From the NCBI GenBank assembly GCA_902475545.1, contig CABRZP010000009.1:14765-78764 (forward strand): 64,000 nt of DNA. The letters are read 5' to 3'. The position numbers were made by a program, and so were the translations under genes. Source of the stretch: an uncultured bacterium. Lineage in GTDB: Bacteria; Cyanobacteriota; Vampirovibrionia; Gastranaerophilales; Gastranaerophilaceae. The notes beneath the pieces were generated by a model, which searched no databases, was not told the DNA's origin, and was given only the letters and a program-made list of their open reading frames with translations. This document shows, piece by piece, positions 1 through 9,260 of this stretch. The first letter of the stretch is position 1, and each line of letters starts with the position of its first letter.

Positions 1-120
1 CAGAAGCGGTTCGAAATCTTTCTTTTAAAAATAAGGTTAAATATTATTTAAGGAATTTATACAGCAAAATAAGAGCTTAGTTTCAGTAAATTTTTGTTAA
101 ATATACATGCAAAAAATAAT

Positions 121-840
121 ATGTTCTGCTTTAATATGTACATGGTATTTGAGATATTAAGCAGAAAACCTATACAGTTTTATGAAAAGAATGGTATAAA
201 ATTCTTTGAAAATTTTAAAGCTGTCGATAAGTATAAAAAACCGGTCACTGTTTCTATTGACTCTCAAAGCTATTTCCCGACGATATTTGCTCGTAATCAT
301 AATGATGTAGATTCTTTTTATGAATTAGAAATGGATATTTCTAAACGCCGGATGAAGGGACGTTCTATGGCTGCTGATCCTCAAAAATCAGGTATTGGCG
401 AGATAATGAAACTTGCATCAATTATGGAATTTCAAGCAAATCGTTTTAATAATTTTGATTTATTTGCTTTACAGGAAGCAATACAGTTTTATACTCGCTA
501 TGGATTTAAACTTGTTACTGATAATGTAGATGAGATTTTGCATAATTTAAATATAGTAAAAAAATCAAAATCTTATAGACTATCTACACTACGTGACAAA
601 GCAGAATTCTTTTATCCAAGAATTAAAGGGAAAATTCCTAGTGATGATCCGCATTTGCTTCAAAGAGGTTGTGATGTTGTAAGTGAGTGTCTTAAAGATA
701 TGTCTCGTAATGGAGAAAGAATCAATTATAGAGATTTAAAATATAATTCAAATATGAGATATACAGACTGGGAAACTGTGATAAATAGAGATTATTTGAA
801 TTCGTTAATGGATTTGCATGAAATAAATTACAAGATATAA
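121..840 (+). CDS. Hypothetical protein with a GNAT-like C-terminal motif
   Basis: I do not recognise a named family. The frame is open from 91, with a possible TTG start at 94 and ATGs at 121 and 136; none has a clear Shine-Dalgarno, so the start is uncertain and I use the first ATG. The stretch IQFYTRYGFKL resembles the last helix and strand of GNAT acetyltransferases (A..FY...GF), but a full acetyl-CoA loop is not obvious. No signal peptide or membrane segment is seen. It ends 2 nt before the aminotransferase start, so the two are probably co-transcribed. Confidence 0.6.
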   Translation: MFCFNMYMVFEILSRKPIQFYEKNGIKFFENFKAVDKYKKPVTVSIDSQSYFPTIFARNHNDVDSFYELEMDISKRRMKGRSMAADPQKSGIGEIMKLASIMEFQANRFNNFDLFALQEAIQFYTRYGFKLVTDNVDEILHNLNIVKKSKSYRLSTLRDKAEFFYPRIKGKIPSDDPHLLQRGCDVVSECLKDMSRNGERINYRDLKYNSNMRYTDWETVINRDYLNSLMDLHEINYKI

Positions 841-842
841 AC

Positions 843-1961
843 ATGAAAATAGATAAATTTAAAGTTGAAGATTGGTTTAATAAATACGAAAAAGATGCTT
901 TGTATGATTTGGCAGATACCTGTGTTGATTCGCTTTCTATAGATGAACTATTATCAATTACAGGTAATAAAGAAAATAATCTTAATGAAGTTTTTAATCG
1001 AAAATTGAACTATGGTGATATACATGGAAGTCAAAGACTAAAACAAGCAATTGCTTCAATGTATTGTAATCAGAATTCCGAAAATATAACAATTACTCAT
1101 GGTGCAATAGGGGCCAATCATCTTGTAATGCTGACTTTAATTGAACCTAAAGATAAAGTTGTTTCAATTATTCCAACATATCAGCAGCATTATTCAATCC
1201 CAAAATCTTTTGGCGGGCATGTGAATATTCTTTATTTGAAGGAAGAAAATAATTGGCTGCCGGATTTACAAGAGTTGGAAAAGCTTGTTGGAACTGATAC
1301 AAAGATAATTTGCATGAACAATCCGAATAATCCTACGGGGGCTGTTATTCCTGAGGATATGCTGAGTAAAATTGTTGATATTGCAAAAAAATCTAATGCC
1401 TATATTCTATGCGATGAAGTTTATAGAGGATTAAACCACGATGGAAATCCTTTTGTAACATCAATTGCAGATATTTATGATAAAGGTATTTCAACAGGCA
1501 GTACATCAAAAGTATTTTCTCTTGCGGGATTAAGGCTGGGCTGGATTGTTGCAAATGAAGATATTATCGAACAAATTAATTGCCAAAGAGAGTATAATAC
1601 AATTAGTGTCGGAATTTTAGATGATTTTTTTGCAAGTCTTGCAATTGAAAATAAAGACAAGATTATTAAAAGAAATATTGAAAAAATAAAAGTAGGGAAA
1701 AAAATTCTTATTGATTGGACAAATAAAGAGCCAAAAGTTCATCTTGTCACACCTAAAGGAGGAACTACCGCATTTGTCAGATATGATGCCCCGTTTAGTT
1801 CTGTGGAATTATGCAAAAAACTTCAAGAAGAAACGGGAGTTATGATTTTGCCAGGTGAAACCATGGAATATGATAAATACCTTCGTATTGGTTATGGTAA
1901 TAATTTTGATCAACTGCGAATAGCTTTGCAAATTTTTTCTGAATGGCTTGCCAGATTTTAA
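843..1961 (+). CDS. PLP-dependent class I/II aminotransferase
   Basis: A fold-type I aminotransferase of 372 aa, normal family length. It carries the NNPNNPTG turn near residues 159-166, the DEVYRG aspartate motif near 191, and STSKVFSLAGLRLGW with the Schiff-base lysine at about residue 223. The N-terminus (motifs like WFNKYE and YDLADTCVDSL) reminds me of the capreomycidine-synthase/VioD-like branch rather than AspC. Substrate cannot be deduced. The start follows the previous stop by 2 nt, which suggests translational coupling. It is cytosolic, with no signal. Confidence 0.9.
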   Translation: MKIDKFKVEDWFNKYEKDALYDLADTCVDSLSIDELLSITGNKENNLNEVFNRKLNYGDIHGSQRLKQAIASMYCNQNSENITITHGAIGANHLVMLTLIEPKDKVVSIIPTYQQHYSIPKSFGGHVNILYLKEENNWLPDLQELEKLVGTDTKIICMNNPNNPTGAVIPEDMLSKIVDIAKKSNAYILCDEVYRGLNHDGNPFVTSIADIYDKGISTGSTSKVFSLAGLRLGWIVANEDIIEQINCQREYNTISVGILDDFFASLAIENKDKIIKRNIEKIKVGKKILIDWTNKEPKVHLVTPKGGTTAFVRYDAPFSSVELCKKLQEETGVMILPGETMEYDKYLRIGYGNNFDQLRIALQIFSEWLARF

Positions 1962-2096
1962 AAATCCGTTAATATCAAAGCTTTGCACTGAATTTTGTTA
2001 ACAATTGTTACAACATTTATTCTTATTTTAAAGTTTTGACAAAACACATCCGATAAGTAATTTGTACTTAGACAAAACATTAAGGAGTGTAGATAG

Positions 2097-2309
2097 ATGT
2101 CAGACAAAAAGATTATGGATGTAGAAGATTTAATGGTAGATTATGCTGAAATGACAAGTTTTGATTTTGGTTCTCTATCAAATGAAGAAATGGATACATT
2201 AAATAAAATTACAAACAGTGAATATTCAAGAAAGCCTTATGCTTTTAAATACGGTAATTTTAAATTGATGGACTTTTTCCATTCATTATTAACCGACGAA
2301 AGCAGATAG
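2097..2309 (+). CDS. Small hypothetical protein
   Basis: A 70-aa acidic protein with no recognised domain, signal peptide or membrane helix. AAGGAG at 2082-2087 stands 9 nt before the ATG and fixes this start. It lies 24 nt before the next small gene on the same strand, and both are closed by the hairpin at 2596, so they form a two-gene unit of unknown function. Confidence 0.65.
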   Translation: MSDKKIMDVEDLMVDYAEMTSFDFGSLSNEEMDTLNKITNSEYSRKPYAFKYGNFKLMDFFHSLLTDESR

Positions 2310-2333
2310 CTGTTGATTTTGGAGATATGTGTT

Positions 2334-2564
2334 ATGAACGAAAAAGAACTATTTGAAAATGGTTGTTTTCTACCTTGTTGGGCAGAAGATGATTTGCAAG
2401 AAACAATGCCGATACAACAGGTTTATGCTGCAAGAAATAAAGATCTTGATACTTTATATGCAGAATTGGCAGATATAAAACAACATATTCAAGATGTTCA
2501 AGAAAGACAATGGATTTTGGCGAAGTTAATACATTTTCATGAAAATAACTTTGCTAAAGAATAA
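2334..2564 (+). CDS. Small hypothetical protein with a coiled-coil-like tail
   Basis: 76 aa from an ATG preceded by GGAG at 2321-2324. An upstream TTG at 2313 is in frame but lacks a Shine-Dalgarno. The C-terminal half (TLYAELADIKQHIQDVQERQ) has heptad-like hydrophobic spacing and could form a short coiled coil. No family is recognised. It is the second gene of the pair beginning at 2097. Confidence 0.6.
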   Translation: MNEKELFENGCFLPCWAEDDLQETMPIQQVYAARNKDLDTLYAELADIKQHIQDVQERQWILAKLIHFHENNFAKE

Positions 2565-2595
2565 CGACTACCAGACACTACTTTACACTAACCAT

Positions 2596-2630
2596 GCCAT
2601 AAACAATGTTTTATGGCTTTTCGTTTGTTT
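2596..2630 (+). terminator. Rho-independent terminator
   Basis: The 8-bp stem GCCATAAA / TTTATGGC with a 6-nt loop is followed by a T-rich tract. It lies 31 nt after the stop of the preceding small gene and just before the convergent minus-strand gene's stop. Confidence 0.75.
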
Positions 2631-2634
2631 AAAT

Positions 2635-2871
2635 TTATGCACGTTTTAATTCTTTTTCAGGTTCTCCGACTGTTTCCAAAAGAGTGTCAATGACTTTTGG
2701 CATCTGGCAGATAAAAGAATAATTTCCTTTTGAAATTGAACATTTTTGACAGTCACAATTAAGGTAATAACATTCTAATGCTTGTTCTGTCCAGTTTTGA
2801 GTAATTGAATTTGAGATTTCTTCATTAAATGGAGCATATAACTCAACATTTTCAGATATAATTCTATTCAT
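2635..2871 (-). CDS. Small cysteine-rich protein
   Basis: 78 aa from the ATG at 2871. The sequence GGGAGGATGT just upstream supplies the Shine-Dalgarno (short spacing); a TTG four codons upstream is the alternative. Five cysteines lie in the middle, clustered as C-x5-C-x-C-x2-C plus one later (ECYYLNCDCQKCSI ... FICQMP), a spacing suggestive of metal or Fe-S binding. I recognise no named domain. No signal peptide, so it is presumably cytosolic. Confidence 0.65.
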   Translation of the reverse strand: MNRIISENVELYAPFNEEISNSITQNWTEQALECYYLNCDCQKCSISKGNYSFICQMPKVIDTLLETVGEPEKELKRA

Positions 2872-3215
2872 ACATCCTCCCAAAATTTACAATTAACCCA
2901 CTTTTATTTTAAGGGATAAACTGTTTTTGTTAATCCTCTAAATAATGTATATTTTATGACGCAATAAAAATAGCCGTAGTTACGGCATATTGTAAAAGTG
3001 TGTAGGAGAAAATAAAGAAAAAGAAAATGCTTTGTACACATGATATATACCCTGATTTTGAGCAAAGATAACATAAAATCCCATAATTTTTACAATTTGT
3101 AATGTTTTTATAAATATATAAATTATTAAACCGTTATTTTGTACCGAAATCTTATAATAATTTGCAATATGTCTTTTTTTTGATTAGAATACTACTATAA
3201 ATACAAGGGGATAAA
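2872..3215. other. Intergenic region upstream of lptB
   Basis: About 340 nt with no supported gene. It holds a compact inverted repeat at 2973-2986 (GCCGTA / TACGGC) that, read on the minus strand, is followed by a T-rich stretch. A TATAAT hexamer at 3153-3158 is a plausible -10 for lptB, with a weak -35. Otherwise it is AT-rich and featureless. Confidence 0.4.
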
Positions 3216-3941
3216 ATGAGAATTGAGGCAAAAAATTTAATTAAAATATACGGGGATAGAAGTGTTGTTAATGATGTTTCTTTCAATATAAATAAAGGTG
3301 AAGTTGTTTGTCTTTTGGGACCAAACGGAGCCGGCAAAACTACAACTTTCTATATGGTTGTCGGTCTTGTTAAGCCTAATAAAGGAAGTATTACTCTTGA
3401 TGGTCAGGAAATTTCTTCATGGCCTATGCATATAAGAGCAAAAGCAGGTATAGGTTATCTTCCGCAAGAAGCTTCAAGTTTTAGAAGTTTATCAGTTGAA
3501 GATAATATTAAGCTTGTTTTGCAAATGAATGATAAATTGACTGAATGCGAAAAGAAAAAGAAATTAGAAGAATTATTATCAGAATTCGGTGTTGCAAGAT
3601 TACGTACAGCTTCTGCAATTTCATTGTCAGGTGGTGAAAGACGTCGTGTGGAACTTGCAAGAGCATTAGCCGCAAGTCCTGATTTTATTTTGCTGGATGA
3701 ACCGTTTACCGGTATTGACCCTATTGCAATTGGTGAAATTAAAGATAATATTAGAAAATTATCTGAAGATAAAGGTTTAGGAGTATTAATTACAGACCAC
3801 AATCCTAAAGCTACTTTATCAATTACAGACAGAGCTTATGTAATTTTTGACGGTAAAATAAAAATTCAGGGTAGAAGTGAAGAAGTTGCAGTTAACCCTG
3901 TTGCTAAAGAATTCTATTTAGGAAAGGATTTCTCTTTATAA
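3216..3941 (+). CDS. lptB: LPS export ABC transporter ATP-binding protein LptB
   Basis: The cytoplasmic ATPase that powers LptF/G extraction of lipopolysaccharide from the inner membrane. At 241 aa it is the usual LptB length. Visible motifs are Walker A GPNGAGKTT near residue 35, signature LSGGERRRVE near 140, Walker B ILLDEPFTGIDP and the H-loop histidine in LITDHNP. The spacing and GERRRVE signature fit LptB better than the LivF/LivG branches. Its stop overlaps the start of the permease by one base (TAATG), so the two are translationally coupled. Confidence 0.93.
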   Translation: MRIEAKNLIKIYGDRSVVNDVSFNINKGEVVCLLGPNGAGKTTTFYMVVGLVKPNKGSITLDGQEISSWPMHIRAKAGIGYLPQEASSFRSLSVEDNIKLVLQMNDKLTECEKKKKLEELLSEFGVARLRTASAISLSGGERRRVELARALAASPDFILLDEPFTGIDPIAIGEIKDNIRKLSEDKGLGVLITDHNPKATLSITDRAYVIFDGKIKIQGRSEEVAVNPVAKEFYLGKDFSL

Positions 3942-5059
3942 TGAAGTTTAAATTTCCTAAAATTACTATTTATGACAGATATATTTTTAAACAAGTTACA
4001 ATGGCATCCCTTGTTGCAATTTTGTTATTTACAATTGTGTGGATTGCTCCTGAAATTTTGCTTAATACAATCAAAGATGCTTTAGCCGGTGAATATGGTC
4101 TGAAAACTGCTATTTTGATTTTATTTTATGAAATGCCTAAAATTTTGGATAAAGCTTTTCCGGTTGGGTTGTTATTGGGAACTTTATTTACATTTGATAA
4201 ATTGAGTAAAGATTCTGAAATTACTATATTTAGAGCTGTCGGAATGTCATTTCCGAGAATTATTGCTCCTGTAGTTGTTTTAAGTTTAATTTTTACTTTT
4301 CTATGCTTTCTAACTGGGGATAAAGGTATTCCGATGGCTGCAGAAAAGATGAGAGCTATTAAAGGTTATTTAATCTCAACACAGTATATTTATACTCAAA
4401 AAGATAATACCGGTCATCCATTAATGGCTGTTATTGTTTCTAAATCACAAAATAGAGATTTAGAAAATGTAATTGTTTTAGATTTTGCAAGTCATGTGTA
4501 TCAGGATGTACATCAGCTTTCTAATATCTATTCTGCCAAAAAAGGTTATGCCTATAATGATAAATGGGTCTTAAATGATATTTCGCACTATCAAATTTCT
4601 AATGATGGTATATTTATTGACATTAATCACATTGATAATATGAATATATTAGAAGGTAAACCTGCAAAAAATGCTTTTACATTGATGACTTATTCAACAA
4701 TGAAAGAAAGAGAAATTAATAATAAAGACTTAAAAAGTTATGTTTCATTGCTGAAAAAAGAAAAGTTATCAGAAGAATATCATGGCACTTTAAATAAATA
4801 TCTTCAAAGATTTTTCCACCCGTTTGTATGTGTATTACTTGCAATTTTGGGATGTTTACTTGGCTTTAGTAAACCAAGAGAACAAAGATTGGTTGGTTTT
4901 ACAATAGCAATAGGATGTATTTTTGTTTATTATATTACATTGCCGTTCTTTGATTTATTAGCGGAAAAAGAAATTTTGTCGCCATACATTACTGCAACGT
5001 TCCCAACAATAGCATTTTTAGCTGCAATTTTTGGGTTCTACAAGTCTAAGGATTTATAA
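3941..5059 (+). CDS. LptF/LptG family permease
   Basis: Membrane partner of LptB in the LPS export bridge. The protein (372 aa) has an N-terminal helix pair (VAILLFTIVWIAPEILL, then a helix around residue 60), a third near 100-125, a long periplasmic beta-jellyroll-like middle, and three C-terminal helices, which is the YjgP/YjgQ layout. Only one permease gene is present beside lptB, as is common in cyanobacteria-related lineages, where I cannot tell LptF from LptG. The next gene starts right after its stop. Confidence 0.88.
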   Translation: MKFKFPKITIYDRYIFKQVTMASLVAILLFTIVWIAPEILLNTIKDALAGEYGLKTAILILFYEMPKILDKAFPVGLLLGTLFTFDKLSKDSEITIFRAVGMSFPRIIAPVVVLSLIFTFLCFLTGDKGIPMAAEKMRAIKGYLISTQYIYTQKDNTGHPLMAVIVSKSQNRDLENVIVLDFASHVYQDVHQLSNIYSAKKGYAYNDKWVLNDISHYQISNDGIFIDINHIDNMNILEGKPAKNAFTLMTYSTMKEREINNKDLKSYVSLLKKEKLSEEYHGTLNKYLQRFFHPFVCVLLAILGCLLGFSKPREQRLVGFTIAIGCIFVYYITLPFFDLLAEKEILSPYITATFPTIAFLAAIFGFYKSKDL

Positions 5060-5060
5060 T

Positions 5061-5870
5061 ATGAAATTTTTAAAAATAGTTTTATGTTTGTTGGTTATGA
5101 TACTTTTTTCTGCACAGGTTAGTCTTGCGGGAGAAATTTCAATTGATAAAGATAATGGAATTTACCATATAATCCTAAAAGGTGAAAAGATAAAGAAGAG
5201 AATTAAATTTGTTGCATCTGAAGATTTAATAACAAACAGAGAAGCACATATTAAAGGGAATGCGACACTGACTGTTAATGCAGGATTTTTTGACCCTAAA
5301 AACGGACAGACAATTTCTTATATTGTAACAGATAGAATAACTGCAGCTGATCCAATGTTTAATATGTCGTTACAGGCAAATCCGTTTTTTAGAAGAAATA
5401 TGACAAAAATTTTAAATCGTACAGAATTCAGAGTAATGCAATGCGGAAACAAATTTCAGTATGATATAGTTTCTCATAAATCAAATGTGCCGTTTGGTTG
5501 TGCATTGGTGACTTCTGCTCAGGGAGGACCATTAATTTTACCGGAACTTCATCTTGAAGAAGAGGGTTTTATTGTAAAAGATTCTGAAGGAAAAGTTATA
5601 AGAGAATCTGCTTCTGTACTGCATAAAACATCAAGAACAATTATTGGACTTAAGGGTATTGATGAATGTCATATTCTTATTATTACTGATGAAAAACCTA
5701 TGGATATGTATGAGGTTCAACAATTGTGTAAAGATTTAAAGTTGGATAGAGCAATGGCATTTGATGGCGGCAGTTCAACATCACTGAATTATAAAAGAAA
5801 TCTTGAAGTCGTTTCAACTGTTGGCGATGGTGCCGGTAGAATGTTAAAGTCATTTATGTTGGTTTATTAA
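5061..5870 (+). CDS. Secreted phosphodiester glycosidase (NAGPA-domain) family protein
   Basis: The ATG at 5061 begins a clear signal peptide (MKFLKIVLCLLVMILFSAQ ... SLAG), so I place the start there and not at the in-frame TTG 30 nt upstream. The mature part shows hallmarks of the NAGPA/phosphodiester-glycosidase fold: NAGFFDPKNG, RTIIGLKG and the terminal MAFDGGSSTSL. Family members cleave sugar phosphodiesters at the cell surface; the substrate here is unknown. It follows the lptF/G stop by 1 nt, so an envelope role is likely. Confidence 0.85.
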   Translation: MKFLKIVLCLLVMILFSAQVSLAGEISIDKDNGIYHIILKGEKIKKRIKFVASEDLITNREAHIKGNATLTVNAGFFDPKNGQTISYIVTDRITAADPMFNMSLQANPFFRRNMTKILNRTEFRVMQCGNKFQYDIVSHKSNVPFGCALVTSAQGGPLILPELHLEEEGFIVKDSEGKVIRESASVLHKTSRTIIGLKGIDECHILIITDEKPMDMYEVQQLCKDLKLDRAMAFDGGSSTSLNYKRNLEVVSTVGDGAGRMLKSFMLVY

Positions 5871-5915
5871 AAAATACAATTAGCAAAAAAATTTTTCAGG
5901 AGTTTTAATCTGTAT

Positions 5916-6323
5916 ATGCAGACTTATTTTAATTGTAGTAACAACTCTTTGCAATTTGGAATGGCATTCCGCAAAGGCAATATTCCAAAACTTATGGAAT
6001 ATACCAGAATGGACAAAAGTTTACTTGTACAAAGAGGGTTTCGACAGTTCAATAATCGTCAGGCAAAAATAATGTATTATGATGTTGTTTTCGATTCTAA
6101 AACAAAATCGGCATCTGTTATTGATAATTTTTCGAATAAAACGGTAAGTATATTCCCGGCAAACCAACGACGTACAATAGGGCTTGATTATGGAAAATCG
6201 TTTCCCGGAAGAAAACTTTTAGCTATAATATTTAATCCGCAGGCTTTTCTCCCTTCCAATATACTTCTTGCAGGTATAAAAGCTCACAAACTTGAAAAAC
6301 AAAAACTTTTGGGAAAAATCTAA
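5916..6323 (+). CDS. Hypothetical protein, lineage-type
   Basis: A 135-aa basic protein without signal peptide or recognised domain. AGGAG lies about 13 nt before the ATG, rather far. It is on the same strand as the lptB operon, 45 nt after it, and converges with the large minus-strand gene, whose stop lies 2 nt away. No function can be proposed. Confidence 0.6.
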   Translation: MQTYFNCSNNSLQFGMAFRKGNIPKLMEYTRMDKSLLVQRGFRQFNNRQAKIMYYDVVFDSKTKSASVIDNFSNKTVSIFPANQRRTIGLDYGKSFPGRKLLAIIFNPQAFLPSNILLAGIKAHKLEKQKLLGKI

Positions 6324-6325
6324 AA

Positions 6326-7672
6326 TTACCAGAATTTGAGTGATTTAACAAAACTTTTAGCACTATTCCAAGCTTTCTTAGCCACATTTTTAGCACCGTT
6401 GATTACTTTTTTACCGGTATTAATAGCTCCTTTAATTAATTTCTTTCCTGTATCAATTGCTTTTCCAACAACTTTTTTACCTGCAGTCCATGCTTTTTTA
6501 ACTCCGTTACCAACTGCTTTACAAAATTTCTTAGCTCCGGCAACAACGTATTTTCCTGCTTTTGAGCCAATGAAATAACCCGCAAGACCACCAACAACAC
6601 CGCCCACTAATGTTCCAATCGGACCAAATGCTGAACCAATTGCAGCACCTATTTTAGCTCCGCCCCAAGCACATGCAGTTTCGGTTGCACATTGGATAGC
6701 TTTTGGTGCAGCTGCTTTAACACCGCCTTTTTTGAATGCATCATATACTTCATAGCAGTTTATACCTATGGCAACAACCCAACACGCTCTTCCTGCAACT
6801 TTTGCACTTGATGAAGCAAACCGGAGTCCTTTAACCAGTTTTGATGAAGTTTTTGTACCACTTGATACAAGTCGTACAAAAGCGTTACCTCTGTTTAGTA
6901 ATTTGCCGGCTCCTTTTACAAGTTTAAGATTTTTCATTTTACCAAGTATTGATAATGTTTTGGTACTTGATGAGGCACTTTTTAATGCTGCTGTTGATTT
7001 TGATGATTTAACAAATCCTTTGACAACTTTAACACCTGATGTAGCTTTGCCTTTTAGCCATTTAGTGCCTGCAGTTATTTTACCTTGAAGAGGTTTAAAT
7101 GGGGCTTTAAATTTACCTTTTATTGTTGCTATTTTACTTTTAGCTGCATGGTAAGTTTTTGATAATGGATTTCTTAATTTGTTATAATTATTAGCAAATC
7201 TTGAAGAGTTCATTTTGCCGTCAAATTTTGCAAGAGCTTTTCTTCCGCCATGAGATTTATTAATTAAACTATCAGCACCATCAGCTGCATCTTTGACCTG
7301 ATATAATGCATCAACTGTAGAGTTACCGTTCAGATTTCTAAAGCCTTCTCCATGTACAGAGTTATCATATTTATTTTTTAAATCTGAAACGAAATCAAAA
7401 GTTTGTTTAAGGTAGTTTGGTGAAGATTTAGTACTTGCTCCGAGTTTTTTTACGGTACTTCCTGCAACCCCATAAAGCGTTGATTTAACTTGTTCTTTAC
7501 TTGGTCCAACTTTATAATTAGTAGTTTTATCCTGCTGTGTAAATAAGCTGGAATTTATATGAGTCTTAGTCGGTTGAAATTGAGTATTCATACCAAAAGG
7601 TCTGTAGCCTGTTTGGGTTTTAGGTTGCAAATTCGGATTTTGAGGATATTGGGGGAATTGTGGTATTGTCAT
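6326..7672 (-). CDS. Large basic protein with glycine-zipper segment
   Basis: 448 aa. The first ~60 residues are Pro/Gln/Asn-rich and look disordered. The middle is strongly basic (K-rich, repeated GK, KS and KG pairs). Around residues 330-385 there is a glycine-zipper hydrophobic stretch (GAKIGAAIGSAFGPIGTLVG, then GGVVGGLAGYFIGS). It ends with repeated amphipathic units of the type KKVxxKAIxTGKKxIxGAxN. Glycine zippers of this kind occur in membrane-inserting proteins and phage or effector-like proteins. No enzyme domain is recognised. The gene is monocistronic. Confidence 0.75.
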   Translation of the reverse strand: MTIPQFPQYPQNPNLQPKTQTGYRPFGMNTQFQPTKTHINSSLFTQQDKTTNYKVGPSKEQVKSTLYGVAGSTVKKLGASTKSSPNYLKQTFDFVSDLKNKYDNSVHGEGFRNLNGNSTVDALYQVKDAADGADSLINKSHGGRKALAKFDGKMNSSRFANNYNKLRNPLSKTYHAAKSKIATIKGKFKAPFKPLQGKITAGTKWLKGKATSGVKVVKGFVKSSKSTAALKSASSSTKTLSILGKMKNLKLVKGAGKLLNRGNAFVRLVSSGTKTSSKLVKGLRFASSSAKVAGRACWVVAIGINCYEVYDAFKKGGVKAAAPKAIQCATETACAWGGAKIGAAIGSAFGPIGTLVGGVVGGLAGYFIGSKAGKYVVAGAKKFCKAVGNGVKKAWTAGKKVVGKAIDTGKKLIKGAINTGKKVINGAKNVAKKAWNSAKSFVKSLKFW

Positions 7673-7774
7673 AATCTCTCTTCACAAAATTATATAAATG
7701 CTCTCATGTATATAAAGTAAAAATAAGTATCCGAATTTCACTTGTTAAAATTTTGCTTTACATGTCTTTACAAT

Positions 7775-7805
7775 AAAAAACGACTTCTTTATGAAGTCGT
7801 TTTTT
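7775..7805 (-). terminator. Bidirectional terminator downstream of tRNA-Cys
   Basis: The 7-bp stem CGACTTC / GAAGTCG is flanked by an A6 tract on one side and a T6 tract on the other, so it works in either direction. On the minus strand it lies 26 nt past the tRNA-Cys 3' end. Confidence 0.85.
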
Positions 7806-7830
7806 ATAATATAATAATTGTTTTTAAAAA

Positions 7831-7902
7831 AGGCGACACCCAGATTCGAACTGGGGGATAAAAGCTTTGCAGGCTTCTGCCTTACCACTTGGCCATGTCG
7901 CC
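7831..7902 (-). tRNA. tRNA-Cys (anticodon GCA)
   Basis: The minus strand folds as a complete cloverleaf: acceptor GGCGACA / TGTCGCC, T-arm CCCAG-TTCGAAT-CTGGG, and anticodon stem GAAGC/GCTTT around loop CTGCAAA (GCA). The discriminator base is T, the expected U73 identity element for cysteine. CCA is not encoded. It has its own promoter and terminator. Confidence 0.97.
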
Positions 7903-7914
7903 ATCCGTATATAT

Positions 7915-7943
7915 AATATACGTGATACATAATAAGATGTCAA
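7915..7943 (-). promoter_or_regulatory. Promoter of tRNA-Cys
   Basis: On the minus strand a consensus TTGACA (-35, plus-strand 7938-7943), exactly 17 nt, then TATATT (-10, plus-strand 7915-7920). The tRNA 5' end lies 12 nt past the -10, which fits a very short leader. Confidence 0.8.
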
Positions 7944-7952
7944 GAAACAGAT

Positions 7953-9185
7953 TTAGTTATTTGCAATAATTTTATTCATTAGTTTTTTTGCTGTTTCAAG
8001 TTGAATATCTTGTTTTTGTTCAATATTCTCTTTTGTAAAATGGACTTCTAAATCAGGAGAAATCCCTTTTTTATTAATATCTTTTCCTTTTGGAGTAAGA
8101 TATTTTGCAATAGTAAGGTTTAAACCTGTTTCATTAGGCATTGGTATAATTTTCTGAACCATACCTTTACCATAGGTTTTTGTACCTATAATTTTTGCTT
8201 TATGGTAATCTTTCATTGCTCCTGAAAGAATTTCACTTGCACTTGCACTGGAACCGTTTACAAGTAATATTATTGGTTTTTCGACTTGAAAATTTGTGTC
8301 CTGTGCCATAATGTCATATTTATAACCGTTTCTGCCGACGATACTAACAAGTTTTCCTTTATCAATAAATAAATTTGCAATGAAAACAGCATTTGTTAAA
8401 AGACCGCCTGTATTTCCTCGAAGGTCAATAATTAATCCTTTTGATTCATGGGTATTTTCTAATGCTTCAAGAAATTCATTCGGAGTAGAATTACTGATAA
8501 AACTTGAAATCTGTATATAACCTATTTCTTTATCAAGGTTACTTTTTACAGTTTTAATTTTTATTTCTTTTCTGATAACTTTTTTATTTAATTTTTCGTT
8601 ATTTCTCAAGATATCTAAACTTACAAAGGTGTTAGCAGGACCTTTCACAAGATTTGAAACTTCAGCAAGTGATAAACCGCTGACTTTTTTATTATCAATT
8701 GCCAAAATAACATCATCAGGTTTTAAATCAGCGAATTGAGCAGGAGTTTCTTCTATTACACTTATAATTCTAATTTTTCCTGCATCATTAACGATATTGA
8801 CTCCAATTCCTGAAATTTTTGAGGAGATTGATGTATTTTGTTCTGAAAATTCTTGTTTTGTAAGAAATCTTGAATAGGGATCATCAAGACTTGCAAGCAT
8901 TGTTTCTATAGCAACTTTTGCATCTTCTTCTGTTTTAATTTTTCCTTGATAATGATTTTTCCATCTAACCCATTTCTGATGGTTAAAATTTGGATCATAG
9001 TATTCTGCTCTTATTGTTGACCAGCTTTTGTCAAAAAGAGCTTGTGCTGAAACACGTGTTGTGTCGATCTCTTTTTGATTTTCATTAAGCATTGGATTGT
9101 GATTTGAGATATAAAAAGCATTGACGGCAAATAAAGTGATTGCTGCCCCTACTAAAAATATTAATGCTTTTACCCTGCGTCTCAT
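7953..9185 (-). CDS. ctpA: S41 family C-terminal processing protease (CtpA-like)
   Basis: Periplasmic tail-specific serine protease. The 410 aa show an N-terminal signal-anchor (residues 6-26), a PDZ domain (about 120-200, with GIGVNI and a DDVILAIDN core), and the S41 catalytic part with DLRGNTGG near 255-261. The Ser/Lys dyad sits in SASASE (Ser about 315) and TYGKG (Lys about 340), 25 residues apart as in E. coli Tsp. Length fits the CtpA/CtpB group. It probably trims cell-envelope proteins; partners are unknown. Confidence 0.93.
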   Translation of the reverse strand: MRRRVKALIFLVGAAITLFAVNAFYISNHNPMLNENQKEIDTTRVSAQALFDKSWSTIRAEYYDPNFNHQKWVRWKNHYQGKIKTEEDAKVAIETMLASLDDPYSRFLTKQEFSEQNTSISSKISGIGVNIVNDAGKIRIISVIEETPAQFADLKPDDVILAIDNKKVSGLSLAEVSNLVKGPANTFVSLDILRNNEKLNKKVIRKEIKIKTVKSNLDKEIGYIQISSFISNSTPNEFLEALENTHESKGLIIDLRGNTGGLLTNAVFIANLFIDKGKLVSIVGRNGYKYDIMAQDTNFQVEKPIILLVNGSSASASEILSGAMKDYHKAKIIGTKTYGKGMVQKIIPMPNETGLNLTIAKYLTPKGKDINKKGISPDLEVHFTKENIEQKQDIQLETAKKLMNKIIANN

Positions 9186-9260
9186 AGTTTTAATTTAACA
9201 TCAAGGATTTTTTATAATCAATATCCTTTTTATGTAAAACATGTATTTATTCAAAAATCT

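Noticed and set aside
6336..7088. Plus-strand open frames at 6336-6578 and 6768-7088
   Set aside because: They are opposite-strand shadows of the glycine-zipper gene; their Phe/Leu/Pro/Ala-rich sequence is the complement of its Lys/Gly codons and neither has a ribosome-binding site.
7745..7930. Minus-strand open frame over tRNA-Cys
   Set aside because: It runs through the terminator and the whole tRNA gene; the tRNA explains the sequence.
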